DNA of 39,067 nucleotides. Source: Pseudolabrys sp. GTDB lineage: Bacteria; Pseudomonadota; Alphaproteobacteria; Rhizobiales; Xanthobacteraceae. The notes under the pieces are model-generated. The model ran no database searches, had not been told where the DNA came from, and saw nothing but the letters and a program-made list of their open reading frames with translations. The translations under genes were made by a program, and so were the position numbers. The stretch lies in contig JAUXXH010000006.1 in the NCBI GenBank assembly GCA_030684935.1, positions 1 through 39,067 on the forward strand, in the 5' to 3' direction. Numbering within the stretch: position 1 is the first letter of the stretch; the number at the start of each line of letters is the position of its first letter. Positions 1 to 7,935 of this stretch are shown here, in pieces.

Positions 1-272
1 GCGCACTCTGCTCTCCGCAGGGGACGCGACTTAAAGCAACGACGGAGCGGGCTTCTTTGGTCTCTGCTGGCCTTCCACCGCCAGCGACGGGTCACCGACG
101 AGGCTTGTCCATCTTTGCCAGCAGTGCGGCGGGGTCTCCCCTCCAAGCCAAGGCAGCATTTGCGGTTAAGAGCTTAAGGCACGGCTGCGTCCCCATCGCG
201 CACCGGTCCAAGGGCTCTTACACCTCGAAAACGAACGGCTAGAGCCGTTCCTTGAGCTGGGAGTTTGCGCCA
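1..272 (+). promoter_or_regulatory. Putative structured 5' leader of ornithine decarboxylase (speF-leader-like)
   Basis: No convincing gene precedes the decarboxylase start at 273. The last 70 nt can fold in two mutually exclusive ways. One is a local hairpin, GAACGG (233-238) with CCGTTC (245-250). The other is a longer-range stem in which CAAGG (209-213) pairs with CCTTG (250-254) and GCTCT (214-218) with AGAGC (241-245). The Shine-Dalgarno GGGAG (259-263) follows at once. An alphaproteobacterial RNA motif called the speF leader is known upstream of ornithine decarboxylase genes, and the position fits. I matched position and foldability only, not a covariance model. The 5' boundary and promoter are not resolved. 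Confidence 0.5.
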
Positions 273-1415
273 ATGACCGAGCGCATTCGTGATTTTCTGC
301 GCGACCGCCGCGAACGTGGTGTTGACGAGGGCCCCGTGCTCGTCGTCGACCTCGACGTGGTCAAGGACAACTACACCAACTTCGCCAAGGCGTTGCCGGA
401 TACGCGCGTGTTCTACGCCGTGAAGGCAAACCCGGCGCCGGAGGTGCTGTCCTTGCTCGCCAAGCTGGGTTCCTGCTTCGACACCGCCTCGGTCCAGGAG
501 ATCGAGATGGCGCTCGCGGCCGGCGCCACGCCCGACCGTGTCTCGTTCGGCAACACGATCAAGAAGGAACGTGATGTTGCGCGCGCCTACGCGCTCGGCA
601 TCCGCCTCTTCGCGGTCGATTGCCAGGCCGAGGTCGACAAGGTCGCCCGCGCGGCGCCCGGCTCGAAGGTGTTCTGCCGCATCCTGTCGGATTGCGCAGG
701 CGCCGAATGGCCGCTGTCGCGCAAGTTCGGCTGCGAGCCGGGCATGGCGGTGGACGTCCTGGAGCACGCGCTCCGGGCCGGCCTCGAGCCTTACGGCGTG
801 TCGTTCCATGTCGGTTCGCAGCAGCGCAACCAGCATGCCTGGGACCGTGCCCTCGCCTCGGCGGCGGCAGTGTTCCGGGAGTGCGGCGAGCGCGGCATCA
901 ACCTGTCGATGGTCAACCTGGGCGGCGGCTTTCCGACCAAGTACCTGAAGAACGTGCCGTCGGTGAAGGCCTACGGTTCGGCGATCTTCAAGGCACTGCG
1001 GAAGCACTTCGGCAACCGCATCCCGGAAACGATCATCGAACCGGGCCGCGGCATGGTCGGCAACGCCGGCGTGATCGAGAGCGAAGTCGTCCTTGTCTCG
1101 AAGAAGAGCGAGGAAGACGACGTGCGCTGGGTCTACCTGGACATCGGCAAGTTCGGCGGTCTCGCCGAGACGATGGACGAGTCGATCCGGTACCCGATCA
1201 AGACGACCCGTGACGGCGACGTCATGGCGCCGTGCGTGCTCGCAGGTCCGACCTGCGACTCGGCCGACGTGCTGTACGAGAAGCAGCCCTACCCGCTCCC
1301 GGTCAGCCTGGAGATCGGGGACCGGGTGCTGATCGAAGGCACCGGCGCCTACACGTCGACCTACTCGGCCGTGGCCTTCAACGGTTTGCCGCCGCTGAAG
1401 ACGTACCACATCTGA
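273..1415 (+). CDS. odc: Ornithine/lysine decarboxylase, PLP fold type III
   Basis: The 380-aa protein should decarboxylate ornithine (possibly lysine) to putrescine or cadaverine in the cytosol, the entry step of polyamine synthesis. It has the alanine-racemase-like fold III layout: FYAVKAN with PLP lysine K51, SFHVGSQ (H179), a GGGFP phosphate loop near 217-221, EPGR at 256-259, and the catalytic Cys-Asp of AGPTCDSADVL (C328, D329). It ends in FNGLPPLKTYHI. The ATG at 273 is chosen over an in-frame TTG at 252 because GGGAG lies 9 nt upstream and the N-terminus MTERIRDFL looks like the family's. Homospermidine synthase downstream uses its product. A structured leader upstream suggests post-transcriptional control. 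Confidence 0.93.
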   Translation: MTERIRDFLRDRRERGVDEGPVLVVDLDVVKDNYTNFAKALPDTRVFYAVKANPAPEVLSLLAKLGSCFDTASVQEIEMALAAGATPDRVSFGNTIKKERDVARAYALGIRLFAVDCQAEVDKVARAAPGSKVFCRILSDCAGAEWPLSRKFGCEPGMAVDVLEHALRAGLEPYGVSFHVGSQQRNQHAWDRALASAAAVFRECGERGINLSMVNLGGGFPTKYLKNVPSVKAYGSAIFKALRKHFGNRIPETIIEPGRGMVGNAGVIESEVVLVSKKSEEDDVRWVYLDIGKFGGLAETMDESIRYPIKTTRDGDVMAPCVLAGPTCDSADVLYEKQPYPLPVSLEIGDRVLIEGTGAYTSTYSAVAFNGLPPLKTYHI

Positions 1416-1447
1416 TCGCTCCGCGATCGGGCCACACTGACGGTTAA

Positions 1448-1469
1448 GGGAGGCGGTTCGCCGCCTCCC
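1448..1469 (+). terminator. Hairpin terminator after ornithine decarboxylase
   Basis: GGGAGGCGG and CCGCCTCCC form a perfect 9-bp stem around a TTCG tetraloop, 33 nt after the decarboxylase stop. The following sequence is pyrimidine-rich but has no long T run, so termination strength is uncertain. Confidence 0.65.
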
Positions 1470-1500
1470 CATTCCTCCTCATTTCGAACTGACGGCGCTT

Positions 1501-1526
1501 GAATGCGCGCGCCTGCGCGCGCATTC
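1501..1526 (+). repeat. Perfect 11-bp GC-rich hairpin upstream of the GNAT gene
   Basis: GAATGCGCGCG (1501-1511) and CGCGCGCATTC (1516-1526) are perfect inverted copies around a CCTG loop. The hairpin ends 4 nt before the GGGAAGG ribosome site of the acetyltransferase. It could be an end of the upstream transcript or a translational control stem. The role is unknown. Confidence 0.55.
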
Positions 1527-1546
1527 GGCGGGGAAGGATGACGACC

Positions 1547-2134
1547 ATGATCCAGATCCGACACGAACGGCCGACCGACATCGACGCGCGCGAAGCGCTG
1601 CTCGACACCGCGTTCGGCGAGACCCGCTACCGCAAGTCGTCCGAGCGCCTGCGCGAGGACCGGCTGCCGGCCGAAGGCCTGGCGTTCATCGCGTCCGAGG
1701 GCAAGCGCGTCATCGGCACGGCGCGGCTGTGGGACGTGACCGTCGGTCACGGACGCCCGGCGCTGCTGCTCGGCCCCGTCGCGGTGGCGGAAGACTGCCG
1801 TTCGCGCGGTCTCGGCGGCGCCATGGTGCGCCGTGCGATCCAGACCGCGCGCGGGCTCGGCCATGGCGCGATCCTGCTGGTCGGCGATCCGGAATACTAC
1901 AGCCGCTTCGGCTTCTCGGGCGAGAAGACCGGCGCGCTGTGGATGCCCGGACCGTTCGAGCGCCACCGCCTGCTCGGCCGCGAACTCAAGGCCGGCGCGC
2001 TCGAGGACACGCGCGGCATGATCGCACCGGCCGGCCGGCTAGAGCCGACGCCCGACCTCGCCGCGCTGGTGGCGCAGGCGACAGGCCGTACCGCGGCACC
2101 GCTGCGCCGCGGACAGCGTTCACGCGCCGCGTAG
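1547..2134 (+). CDS. GNAT family N-acetyltransferase
   Basis: This 195-aa protein has the GNAT fold that transfers acetyl from acetyl-CoA to an amine. The acetyl-CoA loop region reads LGPVAVAEDCRSRGLGGAMVRRAI, with the R/Q-x-x-G-x-G/A type SRGLGG. It is followed by AILLVGDPEYYSRFGF, which is typical of the YhbS-like subgroup. The start at 1547 is preferred because GGGAAGG (1531-1537) sits 9 nt upstream; ATG 1538 abuts that site, and a TTG at 1499 lies before the hairpin. It lies between two polyamine genes, so a polyamine substrate is possible but only suggested by position. Confidence 0.8.
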   Translation: MIQIRHERPTDIDAREALLDTAFGETRYRKSSERLREDRLPAEGLAFIASEGKRVIGTARLWDVTVGHGRPALLLGPVAVAEDCRSRGLGGAMVRRAIQTARGLGHGAILLVGDPEYYSRFGFSGEKTGALWMPGPFERHRLLGRELKAGALEDTRGMIAPAGRLEPTPDLAALVAQATGRTAAPLRRGQRSRAA

Positions 2135-2210
2135 ATCGGGCTAAAAGCGCCCGATCGGGATAAAAAACGGGGACGCCGCGTTCCATAAACGCGGCGTCCC
2201 TTCCGTTTGT
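2134..2210 (+). terminator. Tandem hairpin terminator between GNAT gene and hss
   Basis: A first hairpin, GATCGGGC/GCCCGATC (2134-2141/2149-2156), is followed by a perfect 13-bp stem at 2170-2182/2188-2200 with loop CCATA and a T-rich tail. A six-A run just before the second stem gives a T run on the other strand, so it may work in both directions. It separates hss transcriptionally from the genes before it. Confidence 0.75.
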
Positions 2211-2255
2211 CACGTCTGGCGGATATCAACCGCCTTTATTCTCTGGAGGTTTCAA

Positions 2256-3692
2256 ATGACCGATTGGCCCGTCTACGCCACCATTTCCGGACCGATTGTC
2301 ATGGTCGGCTTCGGCTCGATCGGCAAAGGCACGCTGCCGATGATCGAGCGCCATTTCAAATACGACAAGTCGCGCATGGTCGTGCTCGATCCCAAGGACG
2401 AGGGCCGCAAGGCGCTGTGCGACAAGCACGGCGTGCGCTTCATCCAGCAGGGCCTGACGCGCGACAATTATCGCGAGGTCTTGAAGCCGCTGCTGACCGC
2501 CGGCGGCGGCCAGGGCTTCTGCGTCAACCTGTCGGTCGACACCGGCTCGGTCGACATCATGGAGTTCTGCAACGAGATCGGCGCGCTCTACATCGACACC
2601 GTCAACGAGCCCTGGCTCGGCTTCTATTTCGACAAGTCGAAGGGGCCGGAAGCGCGCTCCAACTACGCACTGCGCGAGGCGACGCTGGCCGCCAAGAAGG
2701 CGCGCAAGCCCGGCTCGACCACGGCCGTGTCGTGCTGCGGCGCCAACCCGGGCATGGTCTCGTTCTTCGTCAAGCAGGCGCTGCTCAATGTCGCCTCCGA
2801 CATGAAGCTCAACGCGCATGAGCCGTCCAACAAGTCCGAATGGGCCGACCTGATGCGGCAGACCGGCATCAAGGGCATCCACATTGCCGAGCGCGACACG
2901 CAGCGCGCCAAGAAGCCGAAGGCGCCGGGCGTGTTCGTCAACACCTGGTCGGTCGAAGGCTTCCTGTCGGAAGGCATGCAGCCGGCCGAACTCGGCTGGG
3001 GCACCCACGAAAAGTGGATCCCGGAGAACGCCCATACGCACGAGACCGGCTCCGGCGCCGCGATCTATCTGATGCAGCCGGGCGCCAACACGCGCGTGCG
3101 CACCTGGTGCCCGACGCTCGGCGCGCAATACGGCTTCCTCGTCACCCACAACGAGTCGATCTCGATCTCCGACTATTTCACGGCACGCGATGCGTCGGGC
3201 GCGGTGATCTACCGGCCGACCTGCCACTACGCCTATCATCCGGCGGATGACGCGGTGCTGTCGCTGCACGAGACCTTCGGCTCCGGCCAGATCCAGGAGA
3301 AGCATCACATTCTCGAGGAAGACGAAATCGTCGACGGCATCGACGAGCTCGGCGTGCTGCTCTACGGCCACGGCAAGAACGCCTACTGGTTCGGCTCGCA
3401 GCTCTCGATCGAGGAGACACGGGCGCTGGCGCCGTATCAGAACGCCACCGCGCTGCAGGTGACCTCCGCCATTATCGGCGGCATGACCTGGGCGCTCGAG
3501 CATCCCAAGGAAGGCATCGTCGAAGCCGACGAGATGGATTTCCACCGGCTTCTGGAGATTCAACTGCCCTATCTCGGTCCGGTGAAGGGCTACTACACCG
3601 ACTGGACGCCGCTTGCCGGCCGCCCGGGCCTGTTTCCGGAGGACATCGACACGTCCGATCCGTGGCAGTTCAGGAATGTGTTGGTGAGGTAG
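2256..3692 (+). CDS. hss: Homospermidine synthase
   Basis: The 478-aa protein belongs to the bacterial NAD-dependent homospermidine synthase family, of usual length about 475-480 aa. The family makes sym-homospermidine from putrescine, which replaces spermidine as a main polyamine in many Rhizobiales. The N-terminal Rossmann motif is visible as VMVGFGSIGKG (residues 16-25), followed by the family-typical VVLDPKDEGRK, NLSVDTGSVDIMEFCNE and CCGANPGMVSFFVKQAL. The ribosome site TGGAGG (2244-2249) is 6 nt before ATG. It completes a two-step pathway with the decarboxylase at 273, though terminators between them suggest separate transcripts. Confidence 0.96.
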   Translation: MTDWPVYATISGPIVMVGFGSIGKGTLPMIERHFKYDKSRMVVLDPKDEGRKALCDKHGVRFIQQGLTRDNYREVLKPLLTAGGGQGFCVNLSVDTGSVDIMEFCNEIGALYIDTVNEPWLGFYFDKSKGPEARSNYALREATLAAKKARKPGSTTAVSCCGANPGMVSFFVKQALLNVASDMKLNAHEPSNKSEWADLMRQTGIKGIHIAERDTQRAKKPKAPGVFVNTWSVEGFLSEGMQPAELGWGTHEKWIPENAHTHETGSGAAIYLMQPGANTRVRTWCPTLGAQYGFLVTHNESISISDYFTARDASGAVIYRPTCHYAYHPADDAVLSLHETFGSGQIQEKHHILEEDEIVDGIDELGVLLYGHGKNAYWFGSQLSIEETRALAPYQNATALQVTSAIIGGMTWALEHPKEGIVEADEMDFHRLLEIQLPYLGPVKGYYTDWTPLAGRPGLFPEDIDTSDPWQFRNVLVR

Positions 3693-3697
3693 GCGCG

Positions 3698-3819
3698 CTT
3701 ATCCCTCCCCTGAAAGGGGAGGGTCCGGCGCGCAGCGCCGGGGGTGGGGTCATGTCCCGATAAATAGCCCCACCCGGCTCGCTTCGCTCGCCACCCACCC
3801 CTTTCAGGGGAGGGATAAG
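3698..3819. repeat. Inverted pair of palindromic elements (family A), no gene inside
   Basis: The outer 22 bp (3698-3719 and 3798-3819) are perfect inverted copies. Each arm is a composite. The outer palindrome is CCCTCCCC-TGAAA-GGGGAGGG, followed by a GC-rich palindrome (CCGGCGCGCAGCGCCGG in the left arm) and then a G-rich inner end, GGGTGGGGT. The two inner ends face a spacer of about 15 bp (3751-3765). The pair fills the gap between hss and the convergent WD40 gene, where it could also terminate both transcripts. The same element design flanks the gene at 34456. Confidence 0.85.
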
Positions 3820-3822
3820 AAC

Positions 3823-4827
3823 TCACAACGTCAGCACACCCGCATCGCCGCCTTCGGTGCCGAAGGCCAGCAACTGCCCGGTCTTGTCCCAGCCGAGCGC
3901 ACTGACGGGATCGCCGTCGACACCGCGCGCCTCGATCAGCGCCCCGTCATCGAGCCGCACCAGCCACACCGCGCCGTCCGCATAGCCCACCGCGGCCACC
4001 GGCTGCCGGGGATGGCACGCGACCACGGACACCCGCGCCTCCGAGCGCGCCAGCAGCGTCGGCTGTCGGCCCATCGGGCCGTCCTTGCCGTCGAACGGCC
4101 ACAGGATCAGCTGCTCGGAGCCGGAGGTGGCCAAGAACTTGGCGTCCGACGTCCACGACAGCGAGCGCACCCGCGCCGAATAGCCGGACATGCGCATGTG
4201 CTTGGCGTCGGCGATGCGCCAGCCGTGCAGCGTCGACTCCTGCATGGTGGTGACCAGGAACTTGCCGTCCGGGCTGATGGTGACGCCCAGATGCGAGCCC
4301 TTCCACTCGAACTTCTCGGGCGCCGCGCTGGCATTGGGAAACCAGAACGAAACGCCGTTGTAATGCGCCACCGCGACGCGGAAGCCCTTCGGCGCGAAAC
4401 ACAGCCCGGCCACCGTCGACGGCGCCTCATAGGCGCGCAACTCGCCCTTGCCGGTGCGCACATGCGCGGTCTTGCCGGCCGACCACGCGACCGCGCCATC
4501 GGGCCCGAGCGCGACCTGGTCGACCCAGCGCTTCTTGTCGTCGGTGGCGATCACCTCGTGCGCGCCATCGGCATCGCTGACGATCAGTTTGCCGTCGTCG
4601 CCGCCGGTGACGATGCGATCGCCGTCCGACGCGCTGGCCAGAATGGCGCCACCGTGGATGGCGACGCGGTCCTCATCGTCGCCGCGCACATAGAGCAGCG
4701 CCTCCTCGCCCAGCACGAAGACCGGCGTGCGGGAGAAGAAATGGATGCCGACCACCGGGACGCCGGCGGTGACCTTGCGGACGCGTCCGGCGAGCGAGGG
4801 GATGGGGGCGGAGGAGATGTCGGTCAT
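3823..4827 (-). CDS. WD40 repeat protein of the zinc cluster
   Basis: This 334-aa protein is a predicted cytosolic beta-propeller. Repeating blades with WD40-like endings are visible, such as DGKLIVSDADG, GVSFWFPNAS, STLHGWRIAD, SEQLILWPFDG and GAVWLVRLDDG. There is no signal peptide. WD40 proteins of this sort commonly neighbour COG0523 GTPases in alphaproteobacteria, and it follows one here. A scaffold or partner role in zinc handling is inference. It differs from the periplasmic zinc chaperone AztD, which would need an export signal. Its start is separated from the GTPase stop by a repeat pair of about 115 bp, so co-transcription is uncertain. Confidence 0.8.
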   Translation of the reverse strand: MTDISSAPIPSLAGRVRKVTAGVPVVGIHFFSRTPVFVLGEEALLYVRGDDEDRVAIHGGAILASASDGDRIVTGGDDGKLIVSDADGAHEVIATDDKKRWVDQVALGPDGAVAWSAGKTAHVRTGKGELRAYEAPSTVAGLCFAPKGFRVAVAHYNGVSFWFPNASAAPEKFEWKGSHLGVTISPDGKFLVTTMQESTLHGWRIADAKHMRMSGYSARVRSLSWTSDAKFLATSGSEQLILWPFDGKDGPMGRQPTLLARSEARVSVVACHPRQPVAAVGYADGAVWLVRLDDGALIEARGVDGDPVSALGWDKTGQLLAFGTEGGDAGVLTL

Positions 4828-4840
4828 GCTTCACTTCACT

Positions 4841-4955
4841 GTCATTGCCGGGCTTGACCCGGCAATCCATGATGACGGCCGGAATAGATCGACTTACGTA
4901 AGGCTTTATCGAGAGGCAAGGCATCATGGATGCCCGGGTCAAGCCCGGGCATGAC
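4841..4955. repeat. Inverted pair of palindromic elements (family B)
   Basis: The left copy (4841-4875) contains TTGCCGGGCTTGACCCGGCAA and CCATGATG. The right copy (4921-4955) is the reverse complement with a slightly longer palindrome, CCCGGGTCAAGCCCGGG. About 45 bp separate them. Elements of this kind, built on GGGCTTGACCC, are abundant between genes in Rhizobiales genomes. The pair lies between the COG0523 gene and the WD40 gene and may attenuate read-through. Confidence 0.8.
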
Positions 4956-4973
4956 GCCGAGGGTTTGGCAGCC

Positions 4974-6029
4974 TCACGCAATGCAGGCTTCGAAGCCCTT
5001 GCGGATCTTGTCTTCCGGCAGATGCCGGCCGATGAAAACCAGCCGGCTGGAGCGTTTCTCGTCATCCTTCCAGGCGCGCTGGTGATCGCCGTCGAGGATC
5101 ATGTGCACGCCCTGGAACACGAAGCGCTCGGGATCGTCCTTGAACGACAGGATGCCCTTGCAGCGCAGGATGTCCTTGCCCTCGGTTGCCACCAGATCCT
5201 GCACCCAGGGGAAGAACTTGTCCGGGTTGAGCGGCTTGTCGGTGTTGATCGAGACCGACTGCATGTCCTCGTCGTGATAGTGCTTCAGGCCGTCCCCGTG
5301 ATGGTGGTGATGATGATCGTGGTAGTGATCATGTGCGTGATCGTGGTCATGATCGTGCGCATTGTCGGCGGTCAGGAACGCCGGCTCGATGTCGAGGATG
5401 CGGTCGAGATCGAAGGCATTGCGGCCGAGCACCTCGGCGATGTCGATCTTGGCGCGCTCGGTGCGGTGCAGCTTGGCGTAGGGATTGATGGCGCGGATGC
5501 GGGCCTCGACCTCGGCCAGTTCGGCCGGCGTCACGAGATCCGCCTTGTTCAGCAGGATGACGTCGGCGAAGGCGATCTGGTTCTTGGCCTCGGGCGCGTC
5601 CTTGAGCCGGTCCTTCAGCCACATCGCGTCGGCCACGGTGACGACCGCATCGAGCTTGGTCTTGGCGCCGACGTTCTCGTCCATGAAGAAGGTCTGTGCG
5701 ACCGGCGCCGGATCGGCGAGGCCCGTGGTCTCGACGATGATGGCGTCGAACTTGCCCTTGCGCCGCATCAGGCCGTCGATGATCCGCACCAGGTCGCCGC
5801 GCACGGTGCAGCAGATGCAGCCGTTGTTCATCTCGAACACTTCCTCGTCGGCGTTCACGACCAGCTCGTTGTCGATGCCGATTTCGCCGAACTCGTTGAC
5901 GATCACGGCGAATTTCTTGCCGTGCGGCTCCGAGAGGATGCGGTTGAGCAGCGTGGTCTTGCCGGCGCCGAGATAGCCGGTGAGGACGGTGACGGGGATT
6001 TTTTCAGGCTTGGCGGCGGTGGCGGTCAT
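4974..6029 (-). CDS. COG0523 family GTPase, zinc metallochaperone type
   Basis: The 351-aa protein is a CobW/YjiA-type GTPase (COG0523 G3E family) thought to deliver zinc to target enzymes in the cytosol. Visible motifs are Walker [10 protein letters not shown] (18-26), the metal-binding CxCC in GCICC (70-74), VETTG (99-103) and NKAD (161-164). A long His/Asp-rich linker lies at about 225-252, with some 16 His residues. The C-terminal CobW_C domain follows ([16 protein letters not shown]). It lies 88 bp downstream of the zinc importer's binding-protein gene on the same strand, so it probably belongs to the zinc-limitation response. A strong hairpin stands in that gap. Confidence 0.92.
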   Translation of the reverse strand: MTATAAKPEKIPVTVLTGYLGAGKTTLLNRILSEPHGKKFAVIVNEFGEIGIDNELVVNADEEVFEMNNGCICCTVRGDLVRIIDGLMRRKGKFDAIIVETTGLADPAPVAQTFFMDENVGAKTKLDAVVTVADAMWLKDRLKDAPEAKNQIAFADVILLNKADLVTPAELAEVEARIRAINPYAKLHRTERAKIDIAEVLGRNAFDLDRILDIEPAFLTADNAHDHDHDHAHDHYHDHHHHHHGDGLKHYHDEDMQSVSINTDKPLNPDKFFPWVQDLVATEGKDILRCKGILSFKDDPERFVFQGVHMILDGDHQRAWKDDEKRSSRLVFIGRHLPEDKIRKGFEACIA

Positions 6030-6067
6030 GGGGGACTGGAGGCTCCGTTTCGAGCCTCATATAGGGC

Positions 6068-6108
6068 GTCCGGGCCGGGGGTGCAAAACCGCCTCCCCCG
6101 GCCCGGAC
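6068..6108 (-). terminator. Strong hairpin between aztC and the COG0523 gene
   Basis: A 14-bp stem (6068-6081 with 6095-6108) encloses a 13-nt loop. No T run follows on the minus strand. It could attenuate transcription into the GTPase gene or protect the 3' end of the importer mRNA. Confidence 0.6.
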
Positions 6109-6117
6109 CGGCGTCCC

Positions 6118-7050
6118 CTAGCCCACCAAAGCCGCGCTCAGGGTCCGGATATTGTGCCGGATCAGGTCGATATAGGTCGGCGCAGGGCCGTCTGCGCCGG
6201 TCAGCGCGTCGGAATACAACGTGCCGCCGATGGTGGCGCCGGTTTCCTCGGCGATCTGCTTGAGCAGGCGCCCGTCACTGACGTTCTCCAGGAACACCGC
6301 CTTGATCTTGTCCTTGCGCACCTGGCCGATGATGCGGGCCACGTCCTTGGCCGAGGGCTGAGCGTCGGTGGAAACCCCGTGCGAGGCGATGAATTGCAGG
6401 CCGTAGGCGGCGGCGAAGTAGCCGAACGCATCGTGATTGGTGATGACCCGGCGGGCGTCCTTGGGCATGCGGGCGACGGTGTCGCGCACCTCCTTGTCGA
6501 GCGCGTCGAGGCGGCCGAGATAGGCGGCGGCATTGGCCTCGTAGACCGCCTTGCCAGCCGGATCGGCGGCAACCAGCGCATCCCGGATATTGCCGATATA
6601 GACCTTCACGTTGGGAACCGACTGCCAGGCATGCGGATCGGTCTCGCCATGGCTGTGGCCATGGCTGTGCCCGTGGCTGTGCTGGCCACGCACTTTCAGC
6701 GGCTTGATGCCCTTGCTCGCCACCACGACCGGCGCCTTGCTGCCGGACGATTTCACCAGACGGTTGATCCAGCCCTCGAAGCCGAGGCCGTTGGCGACGA
6801 CGAGTCTGGCATCGGCGACCTTGCGGGCATCGGCCGGTGCCGGCGAATAGACATGGGAATCCGCGTTCGGCCCGACCAGCGTCGACACCTCGACCCGGTC
6901 GCCGCCGACGTTCTGGACCAGATCGCCGAGGATCGAGAAGGTGGCCAGCACCTTCACCTTCTCGGCTGGTTTCTCGGCGCTCTTCTCTTGCGCAGTGACC
7001 GGTGCGGTAAACAACAAAGCGGCCAGTGCCGCGGCGAACAGCTTCAGCAT
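6118..7050 (-). CDS. aztC: Zinc ABC transporter substrate-binding protein (AztC/ZnuA type)
   Basis: This 310-aa periplasmic cluster A-I metal receptor has a signal peptide, MLKLFAAALAALLFTAPVTAQ (cleavage near 20). Likely metal ligands are H66 (NADSHVYSP), H140 (ETDPHAW) and H in TNHDAFGYF. A His-rich loop at about 124-134 (HSHGHSHGHSH) marks zinc rather than manganese receptors. Start 7050 is preferred over a longer frame from 7137 because AAGGAGG lies just upstream and the signal peptide begins there. Only 10 bp separate it from the permease gene. The A-B-C gene order matches aztABC; ZnuA is the alternative name. Confidence 0.9.
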   Translation of the reverse strand: MLKLFAAALAALLFTAPVTAQEKSAEKPAEKVKVLATFSILGDLVQNVGGDRVEVSTLVGPNADSHVYSPAPADARKVADARLVVANGLGFEGWINRLVKSSGSKAPVVVASKGIKPLKVRGQHSHGHSHGHSHGETDPHAWQSVPNVKVYIGNIRDALVAADPAGKAVYEANAAAYLGRLDALDKEVRDTVARMPKDARRVITNHDAFGYFAAAYGLQFIASHGVSTDAQPSAKDVARIIGQVRKDKIKAVFLENVSDGRLLKQIAEETGATIGGTLYSDALTGADGPAPTYIDLIRHNIRTLSAALVG

Positions 7051-7060
7051 GATAGCCTCC

Positions 7061-7930
7061 TTATGCTTCAAGATGGCGGCCGGGGAACATCTGCCACACC
7101 AGCCCGTCGACGCGGCCGAACAGCACCGACAGGGCATAGACCGCGCCGGCGACCAGAATGATGGCCGGGCCCGACGGCGCGCCGGCGTGGTACGAAATCA
7201 GCAGACCGGTGACGCCGGCGAACGATCCGGCGGCCGCGGCAATGACGATCATGGTGGTGATGTCGCGCGCCCAGAACCGCGCCGTCACCGCCGGCAGGAT
7301 CATGATGCCGACCGCGAGCAGCGTGCCGAGCGCGTGGAAACCGCTGACCAGGTTGACCACCAGCAGCGCCAGAAAGGCGATGTGGGCAACGCCGCCGGCC
7401 CGGCTGACCGAGCGCAGAAAACCCGGATCGACGCATTCCAGCACCAGCGGCCGGTAGATCAGCGCCAGCCCGAACAGCGTCACGGTGGCATTGAGTCCGA
7501 TCATCACCAGCGTCTGGTTGTCGAGCGCGAGCACGGTACCGAACAGAAAGTGCAGCAGGTCGATGTTGGAGCCCTTCATCGAGACAATGACGACACCGAG
7601 CGCCAGCGAGACGATGAAGAAGGCCGCCAGCGAGGCGTCCTCCTTCAATTGCGTCGCGCGCGAAATCAGGCCGGCCGCCACCGCGACGATGAACCCGGCG
7701 ATCAGACCGCCGGCGGCCATGGCGAAAAGATTGAGCCCGGAGATCAGAAAGCCGATCGCCGCGCCCGGCAGCACGGCATGCGCCATGGCGTCGCCGACCA
7801 GGCTCATGCGGCGCAGCATCAGGAAGACGCCGATCGGGCCGGCGCCGAGCGCGAGCGCCAGCGTGCCGGCCAGCGCGCGGCGCATGAACTCGAAATCGGC
7901 AAAGGGGGCGATGATCAGGTCGTAGAGCAT
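7061..7930 (-). CDS. aztB: Zinc ABC transporter permease (AztB/ZnuB type)
   Basis: The 289-aa inner-membrane protein of the ABC-3 family (manganese/zinc/iron) has about eight to nine hydrophobic segments. The N-terminal MRRALAGTLALALGAGPIGVFLMLRRMSLVGDAMAHAVLPG block is diagnostic of the family. It would form the transmembrane pore with the ATPase at 7936, moving zinc received from AztC into the cytosol. Its start is 5 bp after the ATPase stop, and its stop lies at the ribosome site of aztC. Confidence 0.92.
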   Translation of the reverse strand: MLYDLIIAPFADFEFMRRALAGTLALALGAGPIGVFLMLRRMSLVGDAMAHAVLPGAAIGFLISGLNLFAMAAGGLIAGFIVAVAAGLISRATQLKEDASLAAFFIVSLALGVVIVSMKGSNIDLLHFLFGTVLALDNQTLVMIGLNATVTLFGLALIYRPLVLECVDPGFLRSVSRAGGVAHIAFLALLVVNLVSGFHALGTLLAVGIMILPAVTARFWARDITTMIVIAAAAGSFAGVTGLLISYHAGAPSGPAIILVAGAVYALSVLFGRVDGLVWQMFPGRHLEA

Positions 7931-7935
7931 GGCGC

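Noticed and set aside
57..242. Possible 61-residue leader peptide before ornithine decarboxylase
   Set aside because: It starts with TTG, lacks a ribosome site, and the product has no conserved look. An upstream regulatory peptide is not excluded, but I cannot support it.
3823..4827. The WD40 protein as the periplasmic zinc chaperone AztD
   Set aside because: There is no signal peptide, and the blades look like ordinary cytosolic WD40 repeats. The position after aztABC and the GTPase is suggestive only.
3698..4955. Repeat-rich stretch as a CRISPR array
   Set aside because: The repeats are two inverted pairs of different families, without regularly spaced direct repeats or cas genes.
5281..5356. 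Short tandem repeat of GTGATC/ATGGTG type
   Set aside because: These are the His and Asp codons of the metal-binding linker in the COG0523 GTPase, not a separate repeat element. The same applies to 6640-6690 in aztC.
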